NCBI GenBank assembly: GCA_002077045.2
Contig: KZ111151.1
Span: forward strand, 832,989 to 896,988
From: Rachicladosporium sp. CCFEE 5018
Lineage: Eukaryota > Ascomycota > Dothideomycetes > Cladosporiales > Cladosporiaceae
Direction of reading: 5' to 3'
Length of the DNA: 64,000 nucleotides
This document shows positions 39,829 through 52,085 of the stretch, one piece after another; position 1 is the first letter of the stretch, and every line of letters begins with the position of its first letter. Under the pieces are notes generated by a model. The model saw only the letters and a list, made by a program, of their open reading frames with translations, did not search any database and had not been told where the DNA came from. Position numbers and translations under genes: made by a program.

Positions 39829-40751
39829 TTCAGCCGCAGGCTTGAAGCGACGACCGGGGCGTGTTCTTCGGATTGGCGCGGCGGCCGTAGCATAGAAGAT
39901 TAGCCGAGCAATGCTATTGCGCTGTGGATACCCTGATGAACCCATGGTCTCTCATTGACCATAACATCTGTCTTCAGGACTTGCTTGTGGCGTGCGCTGT
40001 CTGACGTGAGCTCGACATTTCGTATGGCTGAGCAATCGTCCTTCATTTTCACAGAGGCAAGGTCGCGTACATGTGCTCGTACGAATGATTAGTAGATGTA
40101 TTCATTCGGCAAAGCGCCATCCATGCGCTATGTACACCGTATGTTGGTATGTTAGTACAGTACAGAGGTACCTTAGTGAGATCGGAATCGGCCCCGGACT
40201 CTCCCGAGGTCGGAAGGCTCCTTTACTCTGACAGCGTACCATATCACCTGCATGTACCCGTATCGAAACATTCGTCCCTGATCGGGACACATCAGCGCTT
40301 CACGTATCAAGACGTGAGGAGTTGCACGCAGTGACTGATGGCTGTCTCAGATGCCCACCCCAACCGTAGTCTGGCTCGAGCATGTCGTTCGACCGCCCAC
40401 ATTATTACAGAGGTGATGACGGCCCACTGAGTCTGGCCTCTCGGTTGCTTCGTGCACTTCAACCTTTCACGTTATGTACGGGTTGACGGATGTCGCATGG
40501 CAAGTGTTGCATTGCCGAAGACCTTCGCGTGGAGCTAACTTCCATGCATGAGTGTACCTGACATGCAAAAGACAACCTGCAATTGGCCAGCACTCATCCA
40601 CGATGCATCAAGCAAGGCAACCCGACTTGCCGTGCATGGAACCAGCCAAGCAAGGCTACAGGTACCACATCACGTTTGCTGATATCGACGTTCATCTCCA
40701 CGATACTGCAGAGCGACCACCACACTACGTTTCAGCGCGACTCTCACCGGT
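39829..40751. other. Intergenic, no gene seen
   Basis: About 920 bp between the protease and the NLR locus. Open frames are short and unrelated to anything I know. The NLR start at 40752 has no obvious promoter motif. Confidence 0.4.
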
Positions 40752-43700
40752 ATGGCGGATCCTCTGAGTGTCATCAGTGCGATCGCGAGTGTGATCCAAC
40801 TCATCGACTTCAGTGCGAAGCTACTCTCAAGGCTGAACGAATACCGAAGGAAAGGCAACGAGCTACCCGCCAGCTTCACACACATCGGCCGCCAGCTCCC
40901 CCTTCTTCGAGAGATCCTCGAACGCTCGGAGGTTGGGATCGAATGCCAGATCATCAGCGACCGCGACATCAAGGCAATCGCACCATGTCTGCAGGGCTGT
41001 GGTGAGCAGATCGGAAAGCTCAGAAGTATACTGGACAAGGTCGTGCCAGAGCTACAAGAGAATGTCGTGAAAAGAATGGCCAAGGGTCTCCGCAGCGTCT
41101 GGAAAGAGTCTGAAGTGCGCGACATCTGTGATCGAGTCGGGGGATATGTGAAAATTTTGGACTTCTATTGTGCATGGTCATCATCGAAGCTCGATAGTCG
41201 CAACGGTAGGTCTTTCTACGCCCGAACATCTCACTGGTAGAGTCACTTGGCTCGTGCGCGCATTTTGTGACCCATATTTGCCACAGCTACAGCCAGACCC
41301 CATCGATAGAAAGAGTTGTCGCGGGTGTGGACCGGCAGATTGTCAAGGCGACCTTTAGGGATAGGGTTTTCGAAGCCATCTCATGCTCGTATCTCAGAAT
41401 ATGACAGTGCATAACACCAGAGAGCTGTTGAGATTGTGATTGCTGACGAGCATTCAGACCAGACTTGCGCAAAAGCGCAAGCTTGGCTAGCAGCCCCGGA
41501 TCCGTATCACAATCTGAGAAGAGCACTCAAAGTCCGAACGCCTAATACAGGAACTTGGTATCTTCACGGCGACCAGTATCAGAAATGGAGGATTGGAGAC
41601 AGACCCTTTACATGGCTATATGGCGCGCTGGATCTGGCAAGTCCATACTGAGCGCTGGTATCTGTCACGATTTGCAAGGAGTTTGCAGCGATGATCCGGC
41701 AAAGTCCCTGGCGATCTGGTACTTTGATTTCAATGAGAGTGCCAAACAGGATCCGTCGAATATGCTGCGATCCCTCGTAAGTCAGCTGCTGGACTATTGT
41801 GCGCAGGTCCCGGAATCTCTGCAGTCACTACATACTACGTGCGAGAACTCCGGTCGGAGTCCATCGACTGATGATCTCTTACTGGTACTGAAGCACGTCC
41901 TCGAGAGATTGCCGACGCCATTCATAGTGCTAGATGCGCTGGATGAGTGCACGAATCGTGCTTCGCTCTCTGAGATTATCAAGGAGATGCACAGCTGGAA
42001 CCTAGCTGGAGCTCGGGTACTTATGACTAGTAGGAAGGAGATCGATATCGAGGAAGCGCTGGAAGACATCGTTTCTCAATTGGCATGGATTGGTCTCGAG
42101 AGCAACTTGATTGACAGGGATATTCGAACGTACGTGCACGAGAGACTGACGACAGATAAGTCATTTCGCAGGTGGCAAGGACCTAAGGAGCGAGAGATTC
42201 GAGAGGAGATCGAGACGACACTTGGGCAAAGAGCTCGTGGCATGTAAGTTTGATTCCAGTTGCTCGATCGCTACGCGCGAACAATACTCGGCATGATACT
42301 CACATGCGCATTCACAAACGAGGACCCGGTACTGGTCGGGACTTCGTGAGAACAATGTACTTATCTTTAGTGTCTGGCGCAGGGAGCAATACGATAAGAT
42401 CGATCCAGGAAGAGCGGCAGATTTGCGGCGAGTTTGTATCTCTTCCAAAGGTTAGGATCACTAGTGCTCTTGTACGTCTGACTGCCACAGTCGCTCCACA
42501 TTGTTCCGCCCACTAGAGACTGAAGCTCGCTTCATTCATTGCTCATTGGCGGTGCTGCAGCCTACTGCAGCAATATAAGCAAGCTCAAGGAAGGCCAAAT
42601 GCACACATCTTCACTACCATCGACAACTACTCATCAGCCACGACATAGGCGATTGAAGTAAGGCGCTGCTGATATGATTTTCCAGGTTTCGATGGGCTGG
42701 ATGTCAATTGGACGTTCTGGCTCAATGTGCGACAAAGGACAAAGTTCGCCGTGCACTCAAGGAACTACCAAAGACCCTAGACGACACGTATGATCGTATA
42801 GTGCGGAGCATCGAGGGCGGTGAGAATGCGCAGGAAGCGATCAAGATTCTCACATGGCTTGCGTACTCTGAGCGACCACTTGAGATTGATGAACTGCTCG
42901 AAGCCACAGGTATCTTCCTGGACGACGTGCCGCGCTTTGACAGAGACGAAGTCCTTGCCGATCCGCGGGATGTTCTGCGGATATGCTCTAGCCTTGTCAG
43001 CATGACCACGACCGTTGAAAGCAATGACAGATACTCCATTGAGCGCGACGATCAACATCTTGTCAAGACCAACGCCGAGCACTCGCTGACAGGCGACGCC
43101 AGCGATGGCAGTGACAACGGACATACTTTGGGAGGGGGAAACTCACCAGACACCGTCCACGCGGTGGGCGAGGAAGACAACCTCAGTGCATACGTTCCGG
43201 AGCCCAGTAATCGGCGACAACAGCACGTGCGACTAGCTCATTTCTCCGTCCGAGAATACCTCATATCCGATCGCCCATGCATTCCACAATACTGCCTAGG
43301 TATGATAGGTAGTCATGACATGCTTGCAAGCTCCAGTCTGGTGTATCTACTGCAACATCATACCTCGCCGGATGTCGAGACCCATAGCAATGTCCGATCC
43401 CAGGATGCACCTCTGTTCAGATACGCTGCAGACTATTGGGGCATTCATGCGAAGGCATCAGGGGAGCTCTCTCAGCTCCAACGCGACCTTGCAATGGAGT
43501 TGCTGATGATGGACACGCCGACCCGTTGGGCAACGAGAGCCTGTATGGAGGGAACTTTTCCGGACCACGGCTTATGTGTAGCGAGCTTCCTAGGGCTGCC
43601 GCGCGCCGTGACGAGGATGCTCGAAGGTCCGAGCATCGACCCGGACGCTCGGTGTGAAAGATGCAACCAGGCGCTCTACGTGGCTGCAGATGGGAACCGC

Positions 43701-44648
43701 TTGGAGATCGTAAGCATTTTGCTGGATCGAGGCGCGGACATTAATTGGAAAGATACGCATCATCGCACAGCACTCTTTGCGGCAACAGCAGCAGACCTTC
43801 CGGAGATTGTGCAGGTCCTGCTGGATCGAGGCGCCGATGCCTATCCGCGAGAAGCGTCCGATATATCTGTATTATGGGTCGCCTCGCATCTCGGCCACTA
43901 TAAAGTCGTTGAGCGCTTGGTAAATCATGGCGCAGATGTCCAGCGTACATATCACGACCAAAAAGCGTTACACATCGCATCAATAAATGGCTTTGCAAAT
44001 ATTGTCGCATTACTACTTGAAAATGGTATGAATGTCGATTCGCCTGATGAAGATGGCGAAACGGGATTGCAAGCTGCCTCTCGGAGGGGCCATTCAAGCA
44101 TCGTAAAGCTGCTCTTAGCTCGAGGCGCAGACGTGAACCATACAAGGAGCTGGCGCTACGGGACTGCACTCCAAGCTGCCTTCCGAGAGGCATTCATCGG
44201 AGCTGAGAGTCGCCACATGATGGAGGAGATCGTGGAGATCCTGCTAGGTCATGGAGCAGACCCAGACGCGCACGGCATATTCAGGGTGTACACTTCCAGG
44301 GGTTTCCGTTATTACTACACCGCCCTCCAGGCGGCAACAGGCGAGGGCCACGACGCCGTTGCGCATATGTTACGGGAGAAGAATGCCAAGTCGTGGCCTT
44401 GCTGCAAAGCTGCTCCCAAGGGTGGTATCATTTGCGACAACGATCCCCCAGACAGCGACGAGGTGTCAAATGCTGGGACGGTTGCAGATGAGCAATGCGG
44501 AGGGTTTGATATCGTTGAGGCTGCAGATATAGAGATCAGAAGTTTTGATGCAGCGCAGCAACGACTTTCGGCCGAATTAGGCACCATGAGCGAAAAACCT
44601 TATCGCCTAATCTCCTGCATAGCAACGAGACGCAAGTACACACCATAA
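40752..44648 (+). pseudogene. NACHT-ankyrin NLR-type protein, frameshifted in the P-loop
   Basis: The start MADPLSVISAIASVIQLIDFSAK is the usual N-terminal helical domain of fungal NLRs. After a first intron (donor after SRN, near 41206) comes WLAAPDPYHNLRRALKVRTPNTG and then FTWLYG. There the frame breaks: a missing base near 41622-41629 separates WLYG from the Walker A rest AGSGKSIL, which continues in another frame. Walker B (FIVLDALDEC) and the NACHT helices follow. A 442-nt intron (42244-42685) joins ARGM to FRWAGCQLDVL. From about 43640 there are roughly seven ankyrin repeats (for example VSILLDRGADINWKD). Such proteins act in self/non-self recognition and cell death. One base restores the frame, so a sequencing error is possible. 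Confidence 0.7.
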
Positions 44649-45105
44649 TGCAGCAACCTGTTAAAAATACTCCACAGAGTTCTGGGACCGGCGACAGAGC
44701 GAGAAATGAGTTCAGGGTAGAAATTTCATCGGAATCTACATGATGGCCTAATAACCTCCAACGCGATCGACCCAGCCCTGCATATCACACAGTCAAGCAA
44801 CCAAGCCTCCAACACCCGCTGATAACGCTACCAATACTGTAATGATACTCCAGTAATTCACACCTATTCTATCGATGTTCGCCCATGTATCTCACTGCTT
44901 TTGCTGCTTTGCTGAGGGTATCATCGCGTAGACCCGAAACCCGTTTTGATAACGCCATTGACCATGGAGAAGCCGAGCCAGACGAGGTGACTGGCTGGTA
45001 GAAGGTACTGCAGAGAGTCTGATGGGACCAGCCGCCAGAAGTGAAGGTGGGGGGAGGTGAGGAGGCCTCCGTAATCCGGAGCAGCTCTGTGGGAGAAGAG
45101 AGCAC
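44649..45105. other. Convergent 3' spacer, nothing recognised
   Basis: About 460 bp between the NLR stop and the stop of the acidic protein gene. Only short open frames without resemblance to known proteins. Confidence 0.4.
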
Positions 45106-47230
45106 CTACTTCCACATCGAGAACCCCGGCGCAAGCGTCTGGTCAAGTCGGCCAGATATGCTTTTGCCGCGACTGTTGCGCTTACGATGCGACAACGGAC
45201 TGCTCATACCGCTCGATGTTGGCTTCTTGACACCCGAGCTGGAAAAAGTCATGTCCTTGCTGATGCGCTTCTTGCGTGCGGGCGTAATTGGCGCATTGCC
45301 GGCGCCACGACGCCCGCTCTGGAGAGCATTGCTCTCATTCGTGGAAGCCCGACTGGCAGGATGAAGCGCCAACGAGCTCTCATGCTTAGCGCGATGTTGA
45401 TTGAGACGGAAAGAACCAACCACGCCCTGTGCGAGGAACAAAGGCTGGTCCGTAGAGGTGATGTCCGGAGAAACAATGTTGTCGTCCTCATCCGAGTCCG
45501 GGTCCATGTCAACGAGCATGTTAAACGTCATGTCAAGGTCCTGGTCCTGATCCATCTCACTTCCATCGTCGGTGGGTGCCACAGTACTAGCACCAAAGTT
45601 GGTGCTGAATAAAGTTGGCAAAAGAGGCTGGGTGATGGCCATGAGGTCACTGACGGAGGGGACCGTGGGGTCATCGCAACGCATGAAGTCCATGTTACCA
45701 TTGAACATCGTGGCGAGCGTCGACTCAGCAGTGAGTGGACGCTGGGGCGTGCGCTCACCACTGCTACCCATCGGGAAGCTCGTCGAACCTCGTGGGCTGC
45801 TGTCACGGCTGTGGGCCACACTGCGAGCATGGTCCCAGAATGCCTTGTGCTTTTCTGCGGGCTTCGAAGGCATGTAGAGCACTGTGGTCTTGCCATTCGC
45901 ATCGGAGACGACAGTAGCCTTCGTCGGGTCGCACGTGAACGTACCCATGCGCGGTCCTTTACTGGTCTTGCCGGTCTCTGTCGCACTCTGGGAGCGCCTT
46001 GGTAGCGGTACCGAGTGTTTGCCCGAGTTCTGCTTCACGGGCGTGACCGTACTATTTCCGGACGCAGCCGGAACTTCCGACTTGATAGGCTTCGGTGTCT
46101 GCTTGTGCGGCGCCACGATCTCTTCGTCATCTTCGGTCTCGTAATTGATGTCATCATCACTATCATCATCGGCTTTACGGTAATGTCAGCAATGCATGTG
46201 GAGTGTACAGTCAGCGATACCCACAATCAGTGTCAGTGTCATACGCAGATGACCCAGTGTCTTCTTCGAGCTCGAAGGCGAAGCGATCAGCGTCGTCCTC
46301 GAAGTCATACACAGAACCTGTGTCACTTGCTGGACCGCTCAAGATGCCGTCCTGGGTATCATGAGCAAGCAACTGCTGGATCTTAGGGTCGTCTTGGGCC
46401 ATGAAAATGTCCGGAAAGTGCTCATCGTCTCCGTCGGCCTCATCTTCGCTGCTGTCCGAGCTATCGCCATCTCCGCTGCCAGACTGCTCCGAGATGTCCT
46501 GGAAACGAACTCGTTTGGGACGCGCCTCGGTCTGAGCGTCAGTCTCTTGCATCATCTCAGCATTCGCGATTGCCCAGAAGTCCAGATCGGCATCATCAGC
46601 AAGCATCTGGTGTTGCGGATCGAACAGACCGACGCCGTCGAACGGATCATCGTTCCAATTGTACGAAGCATCGAGTCCAAGGGGATCATCCTCATCGCTC
46701 TCGGTGCTAGACATGCGTTCTTGCGAGTCCGCCTTCACGAGGTTATCGGTGACCCACGTAGCTTCGACGTCAAGGGCCTTCTTACGGCGAATGTAATCCT
46801 CCCTCTCTTCAAATTCTTGCTGCAAATCCTTCTCTGCCTGCTTGAGCAGATCCTCCTCTGCGCCATCTACGAGCGATTGGCTATCGTCGTCGTCCACGGC
46901 ACCAAGTCCAGAGTAGTCCTCTTCGTCAATGCTGCCTTCGTCCTCTGCCCCGGCGACCGCTTGCTCATCGTCGGAGTCTTCTTGCATCCATGCGCCAGTG
47001 ACATGGATATCGTCCTCGCCATTCAAGGCAACATCGACACTTTGATCATCATCGTCGTCTTCTGAGGACTCCTGTTCCTCGGACATACCAACTTCAACCA
47101 TGGCATCATGTCCATTACTTGTTTTCGTTTTCACTGTCACGTTAGTCGTATGCTTGCGCATGTCTACACTGCCATTGTGTGCATTCGAGTTCGACAACAT
47201 GTCAACCCTGCCTAAACGCCTGCCAGCCAT
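45106..47230 (-). CDS. Acidic protein of unknown function, conserved-looking
   Basis: Model complement(45106..46172, 46225..47230), 690 residues from the ATG at 47230. The frame is open about 30 codons upstream without an ATG, so an extra 5' exon is possible. The first half is extremely acidic (ESSEDDDDDQSVDV, DSSDSSEDEADGDDE) with a basic RPKRVRFQDISEQ segment, a shape common in nuclear and nucleolar proteins. Exon 2 (52-nt intron) continues the acidic run. Then comes TFTCDPTKA with LYMPSKPAEKHKAFWDHA, which looks like the conserved core, and a basic tail (ARKKRISKDM). I do not recognise the family. A chromatin or nucleolar role is a guess from composition. Confidence 0.68.
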
Positions 47231-48832
47231 TTTGCTGCCTGTTCCTGAGATTGCTCTTCCACGCGAGATCGCCTTCCGGGCGATGTTGGCGATGTTGCGA
47301 TTCTGTAATGACTCGAGCAAGAGTTTGGCTCAAGTCTCTACTTCGTCTGTGCCTCTATGAATGATCTGTGATGCGCGGCCGAGTGATGGTGCGGTCGCCG
47401 AGATCGCGAGTGCTTGGTAGCAGTCGAGGATTGTATTCGTCGTCAATGATTGAAATTGTTCGCGGAGCGGATACCGTACTGGAGGAGTGCCTCGAGGGCA
47501 GGGCTCCTCCAGCGGTGATCTAGTGCCCAGCGAGTGCCTGAGGCATCTTGTCGACGAAGTAGTGTTGTGATGTGTGTTTGACCGCTGTAGGTGATTTGTG
47601 GCGACTCTTGTCTGGTTTTGATGGTGTTTGAAGATGGTCAAGTGAGGAGGCATTCGAGGGGCACTTTTTTGACAAACGCAAGTCATGTCGAAGTTAGCGT
47701 CCGCGGCCCGAGCGGCCGGTATGACGGGCGGTGAGTGATCTCGTGACCTCACTTCCTTGACATGTGCTGTTTCATAAATGGCTTTACACTCCTCTACATG
47801 ACATCGATATCGTCAATCCAGACGTCCGCCGCGAATTCACATCGTCCAGTATACTCGCACCGCTGGAACATCTGAATTGCAGCTCTGATCGCAAGGACCG
47901 AGCACATGCGACTGCCACTTTGCACCGTGCATGCCGAAGAGAAGGCTCGCCACGAGCCGCAGCGAGGGATCATGAAATTCGGCTCCCTCTCCGCGTCACG
48001 TTGATGATTCACTTGCTCAAGCAGCCGCTAATCTGAGCTGTTCACGATGAGTCCTCGAAGTCACCCAGATCCTCGTCTTTACACAAAGCCTGGTCACTAC
48101 ATGCGAGGCAACCGCAAGCTGAGCCCTGATGCATAGAAGCAACGAAGGTGAGACCTGAACCATCTGGCCTGCGAACACTGCTTCTAGATGCCGGCCGGTG
48201 CTGATGTTCCATGAAGCGCCGTCCTGAGAGCTGGGACGAGAGAATTCGTCTGACAGACACCCAATCAGCCTTTGCCCAGCATAAAGGCATTCTCCAGCTG
48301 AGCTCGGAGCCATGTACTCTACTTCGAAAGACTCATATGCTTGTCTGCGCCTTTGTCCGTAAACATATTAGCGGTGCCATGGTGTAGCGTTCAAGGAGAG
48401 TACGACAACACCCCGCCGCGCTCTCATTTGCCTGTAGCTTCTCATAGAAGCATCAAGTCACCGCATCACCGCAGTCACCTTCTCCTGACTCGTATATCTA
48501 CCACAGAAATTGAAAACTCGAGATCCTCCGTGCTACCCTCTCCTCCGTCCTCCATACCGCCTTCGAGTGAACCCAGTTCCAGCCCCGACCTCACCTTGTC
48601 GACGTAGTCTTGACCCTTGGGCTTCGCGTCGCGCGTAGGGCGCGTCGGGGCGCCTCCCACGTCGGGTTTGCCATCCAACAGCTCCAATGCTACGCGCACC
48701 TCCCGATGCTCCAGGTGTGCTTTGTAGACCTCCTGGAGGGCGGAAAGCCTCGCGCATCCCACCCTCGCGCTTGGTATAGAGCAGCCGCGCAGCGTTGAAA
48801 AGCAACAAGGATCTGGTCCGGATGGCGTTCTG

Positions 48833-49592
48833 CTAAAGAATGACGTTGGGTATATCCGAAAGCCAGATCTTCTCAAATGCCACCGAGTAATTGCTTGAGC
48901 GGAGTGTAACTATGCGAAGCACTGTAGGGAGCTCTCGAAATGGCTTGGGAGGACACGCGATGATCTCCTCGATCTTCTCACGTGAGACCTCGACGCCTGT
49001 AGTGTCGCTGACCATGTAGTGGACGGCCTCGTCCAGGTAGTGAAATATGTCAGACTACATATTGCGGCCCCATCTCATGACCTTCCCACGCTGCTTCGTC
49101 GTGTCTCGACGTTCTCGTCGTGGATGTCTCCTTAGATTGCCTTGGCATTGCCGCAATCAGGTATTCATGTCAGATCTTGTAGAGCTCGTGCACGCGCTTT
49201 ATCTCATGGTTGGCATCATGATTCATCGGTAGTCGGCCGTAGAGGTGCGTGTCCCGCGCACGCTCGGTGATGTTTTGAGTCTACGTAGCCTTCGTGGTCG
49301 AGCTTGCTGTGTGCTGTACAGCGGCTTGGTGGGCAATTCCGTGTTGCTGATCTGTCCACTTCGGTAGGTGGAAGCCCTGGGTGTTCTTTGGGTCGGAGGC
49401 GTAATACTCGGGGCAATCGGAGAAGCGTAGGAGATGGTTCTTCGTTGAGTCTGGGTATGCGTGGTTGACTAGTGGCTCCGAAATGATGAATCTGCGATTA
49501 GGTACGACCAGGCCGAGGCGCAAGGTGCGGGTATCAGCAAGCTGACGCTGCTTGAACGCATAGAGTCGGACGAAGATTGCACGGCTGGTCAT
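48833..49592 (-). pseudogene. Possible decayed hypothetical gene
   Basis: An open frame of 103 codons starts at an ATG at 49592 (MTSRAIFVRLYAFKQRQ; later RFSDCPEYYASDP and FHLPKW). Downstream in shifting frames come LYGRLPMNHDANHEIKRVHE, then VSDTTGVEVSREKIEEII and ELPTVLRIVTLRSSNYSV. These pieces look protein-like and collinear but are separated by stops. I could not join them with convincing introns. It may be a decayed gene or one with introns I missed. Family unknown. Confidence 0.3.
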
Positions 49593-49659
49593 TATTACTT
49601 GTGTGCTCTTCTCGTCGGCGGACTGCGATTGGTCATGCTCATGTGATGGTAAGATAGAG

Positions 49660-49713
49660 ATTGTGCGCGCGCGCACGAGGGAGAAAGAGAGAGAGAGAGA
49701 GGGGGGGGGGGGA
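49660..49713. repeat. Low-complexity tract: GC-alternating, GA and G12
   Basis: A TGTGCGCGCGCGCAC alternating purine-pyrimidine run, then a GA-rich run, then twelve consecutive G (49701-49712). Such tracts can form Z-DNA or G-rich structures and are error-prone in sequencing. Confidence 0.8.
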
Positions 49714-52085
49714 GCGAAGGGTGGCAGAGGTGCCATGATTGAAGATGCTAACGCATGCCCTTACCGCAGCGAATGGAATGCGCATATGACGAGATATGTT
49801 AGGCCGTGGAAACCTACCGTGCCAGACGAAGCCTTTTGTCCTTTCCGATATGGGGAAACCACAACGGCTCAGCGATAGAGACTGTGCCTTCAGCAGACCA
49901 CACATGACTGATGTCTGCTTCTTGAAGGCCCTCGAGTTCCGCGAGAGCGAGAGGCGCAGAAGTTCGGGCGATAGGATGCGGGCTACCTGCTGCGCTACCT
50001 CCCTGTCCTTAAAGGTTGTCTGATCTCGGTCGTCGTTCTGCGTACGCTGAAGTCGAGGATACCAGCGCTAGGCTGTATGAAACATGAGCATGTAGCGACA
50101 GCACTGGTATGTCGCCATGACCGAAGGTTGTGCTGATGATAGCAGGCTTGATCAAGAGTACCTGATCGCAAAGTAAGTGGACCGGACAGTCAGTCGATTA
50201 TACCATAGCTTTCCGTTCGTAAGAAGAGCCTCTAAATGGCCGAAATACTTTGCTGGAGCGCTTCGACACTCCTCTTTGACAACGGATGGTGAATCGGAAG
50301 CCGCAGAGCTTTCGGTGCATCATTCATTGCCTCGAGGGCATCCTCTTCTCGGCGGAGAGGGCTGTGCCATGCGTGGCAGTAGAGCAGGTTGCCTCGGACT
50401 TTCGAACGCCTCGATAGCGAGGTAGCGGGAGCTGAGTCCGCGAAGCCACAGTACATAACATAAGCATCGAGCCAGACCGCTACCGCGTTACTTTCATGGC
50501 CATGAGAGAGGAGCCGAGTACGCGACAATGACGGAAAGATTGCGCAATAGAGCTCGACGTCCGAAACGGAACTCGCAGATGCGTCTCATGTATCGTTTCA
50601 TAAGCTACCAGATACATCTGGGTGGTTGTCACCTCCATGCGGAGGCCGAGGCTTCGCTTGCTCAAACTACTGCACAGCTTCTTTGCACGCAGCACGGAGT
50701 AGGCGAATGTATCTCTTAGATAGGCGTCGCCGAGGAAGATCTGGCAACTGCATTGCGTATGAATCTGCTCTCGAGTCGTGCCCGATCGAAGCACATGCTT
50801 CAGTTCCGTGACAAGGCCGAGGCCTTGTATGGACCGCGAACTTCACCACTCCACTTCTGCCTCCGCACGCTACGGAGTAGAAGTCTGGGGATCTCAACGG
50901 CCTGCGGCGCTCCTTGTGTCGGAAGCATCTGAGAGTCCATCGAAGCACGACATGGAGCATGTTACGAGAGGTGCATCTTCGAACCGATGCGCCATATTGT
51001 CGACGCAGTGGACGCAATACGACGTTCTCGGTGCAGGTGATTGTGGCATACTGCAGCGTCTGAAAGAGAGAAGGTTATTTGTGCGTCAGTAGCGCGATCT
51101 CGGCTGCTAAATCTGTTGCATTGGAATTGCTGCACGATGAAATCACGGATGCAGTATCAGACAACAGACTATATGTCAGGAACGCGATCGTTCACTCGAC
51201 ACGCGTCTTCCCATCTGGTGCATAGGACTTGACATACTTCGCAGCCTGGGTAATTCTATCTCACGCGCTGATGACCAGATGAAATGTCACAGTGAGACCT
51301 AACGATGTGTCTGCGCCGGCTTAATCCGGCTTCGAAAACTGCAAGGTACATCGGTCGGCGAACGTCAGGCTCTGTTTCGCTCTTTCCTTGGCATCGTCGC
51401 ACTTCGAGTCTCAAACAGCGTGACCCTGCTCCGAGACAAACTACAGACCAGGATGTGCTGATAAGGCAGGTCAGACTGCCGGCAAGACCACGATGGCCTG
51501 GAGGAAAGAGTCCTGGGCACCTCGAGGTTTTGTGTCGTCGCCAATCACCAGCGTACCGTGCCTCGGCCTCCAGGATTTGGCTTGCCATTTGATGTCGATC
51601 TCCCGCCGAGGGATTGCCAAGCGTCACACGATGGCCCCGGAGGATGACACTCTTGCGGTTAGATTGCCACGACCCCAGAGGCAAATTGCGGGGGACTGGC
51701 GATTTAAGCTGTACGCCAATGTCCCACATCGCAAGCGTATTGGCCAGCCAGTGCAACCTCGAGCAGGAATAGTCTGATGAGACCGAGAACCGAGGCGTTG
51801 TCACCTGCCATACGGCGCTGTCGTACTACAGATTTGACCTAATCCACCTGCGCGTGGTGGTTCCAGCGTGGCGGCACGGTCCACGCTCAGAGTAATGAGT
51901 AGGTGTGGGTTAGCAGGGAGTCGATACAAGTACTAGATCTCCTATCGTTCTATCACTTTCCTTCCCCGCTTTGGACGGTCCCCTTTGATGTTTGTGCACA
52001 TCTCTGAAAACATCTCTCCGTGACACGGTATCACAGCATCGGGCATCTACATCGACAGGATCTGGAATCCCCTCCATTCGCGATC

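Larger units (their letters stand above)
47231..52085. other. Gene-poor region of about 4.9 kb
   Basis: Apart from the degenerate locus at 48833-49592 and a low-complexity tract near 49680, no gene can be supported. Several open frames of 100-180 codons occur on the minus strand (48475-48876, 50480-50794, 51256-51804) but have no recognisable domain, start context or splice pattern. Composition is not obviously AT-rich, so classic repeat-induced mutation is not evident by eye. Confidence 0.4.

Noticed and set aside
50232..51017. Minus-strand frames as another LPxEL paralogue
   Set aside because: Some Arg-rich fragments look vaguely similar, but none of the family landmarks (LPxEL, HALYCDA, LDLNF) is present.
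47231..52085. Repeat-induced point mutation as the cause of the gene-poor region
   Set aside because: The sequence is not visibly AT-rich and TpA is not conspicuously frequent by eye; indices would need computing.
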